Origin: Bacteriovorax sp. UBA1852
GTDB taxonomy: Bacteria > Bdellovibrionota > Bacteriovoracia > Bacteriovoracales > Bacteriovoracaceae
Reading direction: 5' to 3'
Length of the DNA stretch: 15,960 nucleotides
NCBI GenBank assembly: GCA_002338505.1
Contig: DDIK01000011.1
Coordinates: 1-15,960, forward strand
Positions 1 to 6,264 of this stretch are shown here, piece after piece. Both the position numbers and the translations under genes were made by a program. The first letter of the stretch is position 1, and every line of letters begins with the position of its first letter. The notes under the pieces are model-generated. The model was not told where the DNA came from, did no database searches, and was given only the letters and a program-made list of their open reading frames with translations.

Positions 1-339
1 CCCAGGGCAGCCTCTACGAATAATATCTTCTTCTGTGTGACGGACTTCAAGGTTGGTGAGGATTATTTCTCTCTTGATGCTTTGAAGGTTGGTAATGAGC
101 TTCTTTCTCACACTCTCTTTTTCTGCAGGAGTTCGTGATTGTAGTTTTTGATTTCTCTTTGCGAGGGCAATAAGTCTTTGACGATGTCGGACTTTCTTTC
201 TTCTATCAGTTGTGAGTATTTCGCACTTTTTCGTAATGCTAGGGTCTGTGATGATCGTCTCTTTCAGACCTTTACCAATGTCATAAGCATTCGAATTAAA
301 AGTAAGTAAAACGCCAAGCGTTAGCATTAGTTTGAACAT
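1..339 (-). CDS. Small exported charged protein, 3' end outside window
   Basis: I do not recognise this gene. Reading the minus strand from the ATG at 339 gives 113 codons without a stop before the window edge. The protein begins MFKLMLTLGVLLTFNSNA, a short signal peptide likely cut after Ala18 (SNA|YD). The mature part is strongly charged and predicted mostly helical: a basic stretch at about residues 46-66 (DRRKKVRHRQR), then Lys/Glu-rich segments to residue 109. Cys39 and Cys111 could pair in the periplasm. There is no lipobox. The start is set by the signal peptide; no Shine-Dalgarno precedes it, but a perfect TATAAT ends 6 bases before the ATG, suggesting a leaderless message. It is divergent from kdsB with 66 bases between the starts. 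Role unknown; the reading frame is well supported by the signal sequence. Confidence 0.7.
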   Translation of the reverse strand, partial: MFKLMLTLGVLLTFNSNAYDIGKGLKETIITDPSITKKCEILTTDRRKKVRHRQRLIALAKRNQKLQSRTPAEKESVRKKLITNLQSIKREIILTNLEVRHTEEDIIRRGCPG

Positions 340-345
340 ATTATC

Positions 346-351
346 ATTATA
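346..351 (-). promoter_or_regulatory. -10 box (TATAAT) of the leftward exported-protein gene, leaderless geometry
   Basis: On the minus strand a perfect TATAAT is followed by six bases (GATAAT) and then the ATG at 339. Transcription starting about seven bases after the hexamer would begin at the start codon itself. No convincing TTGACA-type -35 is visible upstream. The absence of a Shine-Dalgarno agrees with leaderless initiation. Confidence 0.5.
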
Positions 352-356
352 CACTC

Positions 357-386
357 TTTACTGGCTTCACTCTAGGATGTTATTAT
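357..386 (+). promoter_or_regulatory. Candidate sigma-70 promoter of the kdsB operon
   Basis: TTTACT (357-362) and TATTAT (381-386) are 18 bases apart and lie just upstream of the kdsB ribosome binding site (AAAAGGA, 393-399). Transcription would start close to the Shine-Dalgarno, giving a very short leader. The AT-rich context makes chance -10 matches likely, so this is a weak call. It lies next to the divergent promoter of the leftward gene, so the two could interfere. Confidence 0.35.
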
Positions 387-405
387 TATTACAAAAGGAT
401 ATATA

Positions 406-1161
406 GTGAAGCAAAAAGCTCTGATATTAATACCTGCGCGTTATGCCTCTTCTCGTTTTCCTGGTAAGCCCATCGCTTCAATTCTTGGTCGGCCGATGAT
501 TACTTGGGTTTATGAAGGAGCCTTGAAAGCAATTTCAAAGTTTCCTGGTTCTGAAGTTGCTATCGTGACAGATGACTCACGTATTGAAGATGTATGTAAG
601 AAGCATGCTTTAAACGTTGTGAGAGTTGATGATGATGTTCCATCTGGTTCGGAGAGAATTCAACTTGCTTATGAGAGACATTTTTCAGAGAAAGGCTTTG
701 ATCTTATTATTAATGTTCAAGGTGATGAGCCTTTGATTAAAGGCGCAGTTTTAAGTGAGCTTATTGAATTTCATTTAAACTCTAATTATGATGTTGGGAC
801 AGTAGTAAAAAGTGTAAGTGATTTAGCTGAGAAGACCAATCCAAATAAGGTAAAGGCCATATATAATAAAGAGTCTAAGATGTGCCACTACTTCTCAAGA
901 TCACCAGTGCCTTTTGATCGTGAAAATGTTGGTGGTGTTCCATGGTTTCTTCATGTTGGAATTTATTCATTTAGGCCAGATGTTTTGAAGAAATTCTGTT
1001 CTTTAGAGCAGACGGAAAACGAAAAGCTAGAGTGCCTTGAGCAACTGAGAATTTTAGATAATAGCATGACGATTGGTGCGATTTTATCAGACGTTGAATT
1101 CCTGGGAGTTGATACTCCTGAAGATATTAAGAGTGTTGAAGAGGTCCTTAATGGCAAGTAA
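406..1161 (+). CDS. kdsB: 3-deoxy-manno-octulosonate cytidylyltransferase (CMP-KDO synthetase)
   Basis: Activates KDO with CTP to give CMP-KDO and pyrophosphate, the last cytoplasmic step before KDO is added to lipid A. The 251 residues match the usual length (E. coli about 248). The N-terminal nucleotide-binding motif PARYASSRFPGKP lies at residues 10-22 and the metal/substrate loop NVQGDEP at 103-109; the family features SGSERI (80-85) and YFSRSPVPF are also present. The start is a GTG at 406 with AAAAGGA (393-399) seven bases upstream; no better ATG is available and the protein begins directly with the first strand of the fold. It is the first gene of a four-gene operon, and its last 11 bases overlap the start of pyrG, whose product supplies the CTP it uses. 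Confidence 0.95.
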   Translation: MKQKALILIPARYASSRFPGKPIASILGRPMITWVYEGALKAISKFPGSEVAIVTDDSRIEDVCKKHALNVVRVDDDVPSGSERIQLAYERHFSEKGFDLIINVQGDEPLIKGAVLSELIEFHLNSNYDVGTVVKSVSDLAEKTNPNKVKAIYNKESKMCHYFSRSPVPFDRENVGGVPWFLHVGIYSFRPDVLKKFCSLEQTENEKLECLEQLRILDNSMTIGAILSDVEFLGVDTPEDIKSVEEVLNGK

Positions 1162-2767
1162 TCAAAAGAAATATATTTTTATCACTGGTGGAGTTTCAAG
1201 TTCGCTTGGTAAGGGCTTAGCTGCAGCATCAATTGCCTCTCTTCTTGAAAGAAGAGGAATTAAGATCAATATGCTTAAGATGGATCCGTATATAAATGTT
1301 GATCCAGGTACTATGAGTCCAACACAGCATGGTGAAGTGTTTGTTACAAATGATGGGGCCGAGACTGATCTTGATTTAGGACATTATGAGAGATTTACTT
1401 CTTTAACACTTAATAAGAAAAGTAATTTTACGACAGGTCAAGTTTATCTTGAAGTCATAGATAATGAGAGAGAAGGGAAGTACCTTGGAAAAACTGTTCA
1501 GGTAGTTCCTCATGTAACAAATGAAATTAAGCGTAGAATCAATATTGCCGCTGAAGATGCCGATCTTTTAATTGGGGAGATCGGAGGAACTGTTGGAGAT
1601 ATTGAATCTCTTCCATTCATTGAATCTATTAGACAATTTGCTCATGACGTAGGGACAGAGAATGTTCTCTTTGTTCATCTTGTTCTTGTTCCATACTTAA
1701 GTGCCGCTGGTGAGTTAAAGACGAAGCCTGCTCAGCACTCAGTGAAAGAAATGCGCTCTTTAGGTCTTTTTCCAAATATCATTATCTGCAGAAGTGACCG
1801 CGAATTGAATCAAGATATTATCGATAAGGTCTCTTTATTTTGTAATGTCTCTAAGAACAAGGTCTTCCAGTCAATTGATCTGGATACAATTTATAAAGTC
1901 CCTCTAAATTTCTATGATCAGGGATTAGATGAGAAGATTATTGAGTCCCTTGGTATTTGGACGGCGACGCCAAATGTTGATGATATGAAAAACTTTATTT
2001 ACAACTTTCACAATCCACTACGAGAAGTAAAAATCGGAGTTGTTGGTAAGTACACTGAGCTTGTTGAGTCTTATAAGTCTCTTGATGAGGCCCTTAATCA
2101 TGCAGCGATCAACTTACAGTTAAAACTTAAGCTTGTGTATCTTGACTCTGAGGAGCTTGAGAGTGAAAGTGCAGCTAAGACATTGGAGACCGTGCAAGGT
2201 ATTTTGGTGCCTGGTGGCTTTGGTACGAGAGGAACAGAAGGCAAGATTAAGGCGATTAATTATGCTAGAGAAAATGGTGTTCCATTTTTTGGGATATGCT
2301 TAGGTATGCAGCTAGCGATCGTCGAATATGCTAGAAATATGTGTGGTATATCGAATGCCACAAGTGAAGAGTTTACAGGAGAAGGTAAAGAGCCTTTGAT
2401 TCACTATATGAAAGGACAATCAAAAGATGGAACAAAGGGCGGAAGTATGCGCCTTGGAAGTTATGACTGTGAACTTACTAAAGGCTCGAAGATTGGTGAA
2501 ATATATGGAGAGAGCTCTATTCAAGAGAGACATAGACATCGCCTTGAAGTTAATAATCAATACCGAGATAAATTAGTAGATAAAGGACTAATAATATCTG
2601 GAGTGAATAAGAAACTGGATCTTGTAGAGACCATTGAGATTGAGGGGCACCCTTTTTATATTGCCTGTCAGTACCACCCAGAATTTAAATCAAAGCCTCA
2701 TCAACCACATCCTCTTTTTAAAGAGTTTGTGAAACAGAGTGACTTATTTGGAGAAAAAAAATCATGA
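1151..2767 (+). CDS. pyrG: CTP synthase (glutamine-hydrolysing)
   Basis: Converts UTP to CTP using ATP and glutamine-derived ammonia. The 538 residues are near the family length (E. coli 545). The N-terminal synthetase domain has its P-loop in GGVSSSLGKG (residues 13-22) and the conserved ETDLDLGHYERF segment. The C-terminal class I glutamine amidotransferase domain has nucleophile Cys383 in GICLGMQ and the His509/Glu511 pair in YHPEF. I chose the ATG at 1151 (MASNQKKYIFITGG) because it has GAAGAGG immediately upstream inside kdsB and matches the family N-terminus. The same frame stays open back to 1073, but that adds 26 unrelated residues. It overlaps kdsB by 11 bases and kdsA by 4 (ATGA), so translational coupling is likely. 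Confidence 0.96.
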   Translation: MASNQKKYIFITGGVSSSLGKGLAAASIASLLERRGIKINMLKMDPYINVDPGTMSPTQHGEVFVTNDGAETDLDLGHYERFTSLTLNKKSNFTTGQVYLEVIDNEREGKYLGKTVQVVPHVTNEIKRRINIAAEDADLLIGEIGGTVGDIESLPFIESIRQFAHDVGTENVLFVHLVLVPYLSAAGELKTKPAQHSVKEMRSLGLFPNIIICRSDRELNQDIIDKVSLFCNVSKNKVFQSIDLDTIYKVPLNFYDQGLDEKIIESLGIWTATPNVDDMKNFIYNFHNPLREVKIGVVGKYTELVESYKSLDEALNHAAINLQLKLKLVYLDSEELESESAAKTLETVQGILVPGGFGTRGTEGKIKAINYARENGVPFFGICLGMQLAIVEYARNMCGISNATSEEFTGEGKEPLIHYMKGQSKDGTKGGSMRLGSYDCELTKGSKIGEIYGESSIQERHRHRLEVNNQYRDKLVDKGLIISGVNKKLDLVETIEIEGHPFYIACQYHPEFKSKPHQPHPLFKEFVKQSDLFGEKKS

Positions 2768-3564
2768 GAAAAATAGACTTTTTTGTAGGAACTTGTGTTA
2801 TTGAAAGCAAGCAGATGTGTATGGATGTCGGAGGACGACTCAAAGAAGTTTTCAGTAAATATCCTGAAGTGAATTTCACTTATAAAGGAAGTTTTGATAA
2901 GGCCAATAGATCATCAATTGATTCTTTTCGAGGTCCTGGAATGGAAGAGGGGCTTAAGATATTATCAGATGTAAAAAAAGAACTTAGTGTGCCTGTGATT
3001 ACTGACTTTCATATGCCTGCGCAGGCGATGGATGTGGCAAGCGTTGTTGATACTTTACAAATTCCAGCGTTTCTTTGTCGTCAAACTGATATGATTATCG
3101 CAGGGGCTGAGGCCTGTAAGAAGTATGATAGGCAACTTAAGATTAAAAAAGGTCAATTCCTCTCTCCTGAAGAAACTGGGAATATTGTAGAAAAAGCAAA
3201 TACAATTATAGATAAGAATCAAATACTCTTAACAGAAAGAGGAACTTCTTTTGGTTATAATAACCTTATTGTGGATATGGCCAGCTTTCAAATCATGAAG
3301 TCCTTTGGTGTCAGAGCTATTCACGATGCTACTCACTGTGTTCAAAGACCAGGTGGACTTGGTAAAACGACTGGTGGAAAGAGAGAGCAAATTCTCACAC
3401 TTGCTAGAGCAGCTATTGCAGCAGGTGCTGATGGGATTTTTATGGAAGTACATCCTGATCCAGATAAGTCAAAATCAGATGCTTCAACGAGTTTAGATTT
3501 AAAAAATGTCGAAACAATTGTTGATGGGCTCATGAGAATATTTAAAGCCGTGGAGAATTCGTGA
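2764..3564 (+). CDS. kdsA: KDO-8-phosphate synthase, metal-dependent class
   Basis: Condenses phosphoenolpyruvate with D-arabinose 5-phosphate to KDO 8-phosphate. The 266 residues form a TIM barrel of the DAHP/KDO8P synthase family, with signatures GSFDKANRSSIDSFRG (from residue 42), FLCRQTD, KKGQFLSPEETGN, and TERGTSFGYNN (residues 157-167). All four ligands of the metal-dependent class are visible: Cys11 (GTCVIES), His191 (DATHCV), Glu228 (MEVHP) and Asp239 (SDAST). They correspond to Cys11, His185, Glu222 and Asp233 of the Aquifex aeolicus enzyme; E. coli KdsA has Asn at the Cys position and needs no metal. The ATG overlaps the pyrG stop as ATGA, and the stop overlaps the kdsC GTG start. 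At 266 residues it is close to the Aquifex enzyme and shorter than E. coli KdsA (284). Confidence 0.95.
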   Translation: MRKIDFFVGTCVIESKQMCMDVGGRLKEVFSKYPEVNFTYKGSFDKANRSSIDSFRGPGMEEGLKILSDVKKELSVPVITDFHMPAQAMDVASVVDTLQIPAFLCRQTDMIIAGAEACKKYDRQLKIKKGQFLSPEETGNIVEKANTIIDKNQILLTERGTSFGYNNLIVDMASFQIMKSFGVRAIHDATHCVQRPGGLGKTTGGKREQILTLARAAIAAGADGIFMEVHPDPDKSKSDASTSLDLKNVETIVDGLMRIFKAVENS

Positions 3565-4124
3565 ATCAATTATTAGAAGTCGCAAAGAAGCATAAAGAAA
3601 AACTTTCAAAGATTAAGGTTTTGGCCTTTGATATTGATGGTGTTTTGACTACGGGGCATATTTGGTACGCTGAAAATGAAGGCTTTAATAGATATTCACA
3701 TACCTCAGATGGTTATGGATTAAAAGTTATGATGAGAGCTGGCTTTAAGGTTGGAGTTATTTCAGGTGGAGATTCTCTTGGAGTAAAGAAACGTTTTAAA
3801 GAAAACCTAGGTCTTGATTTTTGTTTTCTTGGTAATGAAGATAAGAGAGAGGCTTTCAAAGAAGTTTTAAGTATGGGCTATAAAGAGGAAGAGATTCTCT
3901 ATATGGGAGATGAGTTCTTTGATGTCCCACTAATTAAAAAAGCAGGCTTTGGCGTAACAGTACCTCTTGCAAGCTATGAAGTTAAAGGCTTTGCTGATTA
4001 TGTAACCACGAGATTAAGTGGACAGGGTGCAGTCAGAGAAGTTATCGACATTTTAAGATATGCTCATGGTATTTATCCAGAGGTTCTTGATTTCGATGAC
4101 TGTAAAATTGATTTTACTTCTTAA
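3561..4124 (+). CDS. kdsC: KDO-8-phosphate phosphatase (HAD family)
   Basis: Removes phosphate from KDO 8-phosphate to release KDO, the substrate of KdsB. The 187 residues form a small cap-less HAD fold typical of KdsC. Motif I is FDIDGVLT, with nucleophile Asp24 and acid/base Asp26; motif II is VISGGDS; motif IV is MGDEFFDVPLI, which provides the magnesium-binding acidic residues. The start is a GTG overlapping the kdsA stop (GTGA), so coupling to kdsA is likely. It is the last gene of the operon. The usual next genes of this pathway (lptC/lptA/lptB) are absent; instead a convergent gene shares its stop region, and no terminator hairpin is visible between them. kdsD (arabinose-5-phosphate isomerase) is not in the window. 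Confidence 0.93.
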   Translation: MNQLLEVAKKHKEKLSKIKVLAFDIDGVLTTGHIWYAENEGFNRYSHTSDGYGLKVMMRAGFKVGVISGGDSLGVKKRFKENLGLDFCFLGNEDKREAFKEVLSMGYKEEEILYMGDEFFDVPLIKKAGFGVTVPLASYEVKGFADYVTTRLSGQGAVREVIDILRYAHGIYPEVLDFDDCKIDFTS

Positions 4125-4831
4125 GCAATATTAATTTCCGCAATAATATTTCCAGCATCTTCTTTGATACTAAAAGTATAGCCGGTACGCTTAAGTTCAA
4201 GGTGAAAGACTTCTTCCCTAAATGCTGAAATTTCTTCAAGTTCATTATGTAGAGTAAGACCTTTCGTCTCTTCTTTTGGTGTGATTATAAAAATTAATTT
4301 ATTTCCATCAGATGTAGCTGTCATGAGAGAGCCGTCAGATGATGTTAATTTATCTGAAATATTTACGAGTGCCCCATTTAAAACCATTGTAAATGATTTC
4401 TCATTTAAGTTAATCATAACATCAGAAGGAACTTGATTATCAAAGTTTATATTCTTACTTTTTAAGGCAGGCTTTGAGAAAATATAATGGCTATCGATAA
4501 GATTCTTTAAACTGAAGTCTATTTTATTTTCATAGTCAGCATCAAGTCTTCTAAGAAGAAGTACATTATCTAGAATTTCTTCACACTTCTCTAAGCCTAC
4601 GTTTATATTATCGAGAAATTTAAAGATTTTCTTTTTTACTTTCTCATCTTCATTCTCAAGAGCTTTAGATAGTCTGTCTTCTAAAAGACCTACGGATAGA
4701 TCAATAATACCAAGTGGGTTTTTGACATCATGTGAAACAGAGGACACAAGCTGATGGGACTCATCTTGAAAATACTTTGAGAGAATTTCAATAGCTTCTT
4801 TTGAGCTCTTATCTGTAAGTTTCTTAGTCAT
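4121..4831 (-). CDS. Small soluble histidine-kinase-like protein with degenerate ATPase domain
   Basis: A 236-residue cytoplasmic protein with no signal peptide, membrane segment or obvious sensor domain. The H-box SHDVKNPLG (residues 33-41) gives a clear candidate phosphorylation site, His34. It is followed by two long helices to about residue 100, the expected dimerisation/phosphotransfer hairpin. The C-terminal part resembles a kinase ATPase domain only loosely: an N-box-like segment at 145-160 keeps one Asn (Asn157), but I cannot find the DxGxG (G1) or GxG (G2) boxes, and the place where G1 should be reads IITPKEETKG. It may therefore be a phosphotransfer protein of the Spo0B/ChpT kind rather than an active kinase; this is inference. 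AGGAAT (4837-4842) precedes the ATG by five bases. Its stop overlaps that of kdsC. Confidence 0.75.
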   Translation of the reverse strand: MTKKLTDKSSKEAIEILSKYFQDESHQLVSSVSHDVKNPLGIIDLSVGLLEDRLSKALENEDEKVKKKIFKFLDNINVGLEKCEEILDNVLLLRRLDADYENKIDFSLKNLIDSHYIFSKPALKSKNINFDNQVPSDVMINLNEKSFTMVLNGALVNISDKLTSSDGSLMTATSDGNKLIFIITPKEETKGLTLHNELEEISAFREEVFHLELKRTGYTFSIKEDAGNIIAEINIA

Positions 4832-4861
4832 TAATTATTCCTATAATTTATTTAGGTTTCT

Positions 4862-4867
4862 AGTATA
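4862..4867 (-). promoter_or_regulatory. Candidate -10 box for the histidine-kinase-like gene
   Basis: Minus-strand TATACT matches five of six consensus bases and lies 30 bases upstream of the start codon, leaving room for a short leader with the AGGAAT Shine-Dalgarno. The -35 at the expected spacing (GGAACA, 4885-4890) is poor. It is divergent from the stronger promoter of the DUF493 gene. Confidence 0.3.
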
Positions 4868-4906
4868 TCAAATATTTCAGCGAGTGTTCCCCGCCACCTT
4901 TTTGCC

Positions 4907-4935
4907 TTGACACAAAGTGTTGTTTTCGGTAGAAA
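4907..4935 (+). promoter_or_regulatory. Sigma-70 promoter of the DUF493-gpsA unit, leaderless geometry
   Basis: A perfect TTGACA at 4907-4912 is followed after exactly 17 bases by TAGAAA (4930-4935, four of six consensus bases). Six bases after the -10 comes the ATG at 4942, so transcription would start at or within a base or so of the start codon. No Shine-Dalgarno precedes the ATG, which agrees with a leaderless message. The spacer contains a short inverted repeat, ACAC-AAA-GTGT (4910-4920), overlapping the -35. Confidence 0.55.
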
Positions 4936-4941
4936 AATCTC

Positions 4942-5196
4942 ATGAATTTAGATAAATTAGAGTCTTTACTAGACGATCAATATGAATGGCCCAGCACTTA
5001 TAAGTTTAAGTTTGTAGGAAATGAAGGGCATAGGGATGAATTAACCGACATCATTGGTCAGAAACCATGTAAGGAGAACGCCTCTCGTACTGGTAAGTAC
5101 ATAAGTTTTACTTTCAATGTACAAATTCAAGAGAGTTCAGAAGTCATTTCCATTTATCAAAAAGTTTCCAAATTATCTGGTATCATGTCCTTATAG
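4942..5196 (+). CDS. DUF493 / YbeD-like small protein
   Basis: An 84-residue cytoplasmic protein that resembles the E. coli YbeD (DUF493) family in length and pattern. It has an early Tyr-x-Phe-Lys-x-x-Gly strand (YKFKFVG, residues 20-26), then SRTGKYISFTF (48-58) matching the family's S..GkY.S.t, and an Ile-Tyr helix (VISIYQKVSKLSGI) before a C-terminal Leu. The family has a ferredoxin-like, ACT-related fold and no settled biochemical role, so I assign no function. It probably shares a transcript with gpsA, 21 bases downstream. The start is supported by the -35/-10 pair immediately upstream; no Shine-Dalgarno is present. Confidence 0.8.
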   Translation: MNLDKLESLLDDQYEWPSTYKFKFVGNEGHRDELTDIIGQKPCKENASRTGKYISFTFNVQIQESSEVISIYQKVSKLSGIMSL

Positions 5197-5217
5197 TAAT
5201 TTTCTAAGGAATTTATC

Positions 5218-6252
5218 ATGATTAAGTATAAGAATGCTCTTGTTGTTGGGGCCGGTGCATTTGGTACCTCTTTGGCATCTATTCTCGCAGACCGATTTGA
5301 AAATGTTGTTCTTAAAGTTAGAAGTCAGGATGTATATGATGCCATTAATAAGAATAGAGAGAACTCTGTTTACTTAAAAGGTATTAAGCTTAAAGAAAAT
5401 ATTCGTGCTGTGCTTGAGTGGGATGAATTAAGCGATGAGTTTGATAATGATATTCAATTACTAGTCTCAGGTTTACCCACAGCTGGAATTAAGCCTTTCT
5501 TTGAAGAAAATTACGATAAATTCTTAGGATACTTTAAAAGAGGTATCCCTCTGATCTCTTTATCAAAGGGTATTGATCCTGACACACTTGAGTTAAGTGA
5601 TGATCTCTTTTTTGAATTCTTTCCACATCATAAAGAACTTATCACATTCCTCTCTGGGCCTAGTTTTGCCAAAGAAATTATGCAAGAACAGATTACTCTT
5701 GTAACTCTCGGAGGACGCTCAAGAAGAGTATTAAGAGAGTTATCACTTATGCTTGATACTAGCTATTTTAAAGCACTCCCTTCTTATGACATAAAAGGTG
5801 TTCTTCTTGGAGGTGCCTTAAAGAATGTTTTGGCCATTTCTGGTGGTATCATAGAGGGACTTGGATATAATCACAATACAAGAGCCGCTATGATTACTCG
5901 TGGTATTGTTGAAATGTTACGTTTTGGAAAAGTCTTCAACGCAAGACCTGAAACTTTCTATGGCCTATCGGGAATGGGTGATCTTATTCTTACCACTACA
6001 GGTGGTCTTTCTCGAAACAAGCAATTTGGCCTTGAAATAGCCAAGGGAAGAAACCCTGAGGAAATTATCAATTCTCAAAGAACAGTTGTCGAAGGTTATA
6101 AGACAACGAAAGCAACCCATCTTCTTTGTGAGAAATACGAAATTAGAGCAAGAATATTTAATGGGCTCTATGAAGTACTTTACAATGAAGTTGATGCAAA
6201 AGAGGTCATTAATATGCTGATGAATACTCCAGCTAAGTTTGAGATAGAGTAG
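5218..6252 (+). CDS. gpsA: Glycerol-3-phosphate dehydrogenase [NAD(P)+]
   Basis: Reduces dihydroxyacetone phosphate to sn-glycerol 3-phosphate, the backbone precursor for phospholipid synthesis. The 344 residues match the family (E. coli 339). The Rossmann dinucleotide motif is GAGAFGTS (residues 11-18). Also present are SLSKGID with its conserved Lys, LSGPSFAKE, the catalytic-region segment KNVLAISGGIIEGLGYNHN, the TRGIVEM helix and GLSGMGDLILT, the last being a hallmark of GpsA. AAGGA (5206-5210) lies seven bases before the ATG. It follows the DUF493 gene closely and converges on dsbD with a 12-base gap that holds no convincing terminator. Confidence 0.95.
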   Translation: MIKYKNALVVGAGAFGTSLASILADRFENVVLKVRSQDVYDAINKNRENSVYLKGIKLKENIRAVLEWDELSDEFDNDIQLLVSGLPTAGIKPFFEENYDKFLGYFKRGIPLISLSKGIDPDTLELSDDLFFEFFPHHKELITFLSGPSFAKEIMQEQITLVTLGGRSRRVLRELSLMLDTSYFKALPSYDIKGVLLGGALKNVLAISGGIIEGLGYNHNTRAAMITRGIVEMLRFGKVFNARPETFYGLSGMGDLILTTTGGLSRNKQFGLEIAKGRNPEEIINSQRTVVEGYKTTKATHLLCEKYEIRARIFNGLYEVLYNEVDAKEVINMLMNTPAKFEIE

Positions 6253-6264
6253 GGTTCTAGACCT

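Noticed and set aside
1073..1150. Upstream extension of pyrG by 26 residues
   Set aside because: It lies inside kdsB, has no family similarity, and the ATG at 1151 has a good Shine-Dalgarno and the conserved N-terminus.
4842..4847. Plus-strand TATAAT upstream of the DUF493 gene
   Set aside because: No -35 at the right distance, and the TTGACA promoter closer to the gene explains it better.
6253..6264. GGTTCTAGACC between gpsA and dsbD as a bidirectional terminator
   Set aside because: The stem is interrupted by mismatches and there is no T-run; only TCTAGA is truly palindromic.
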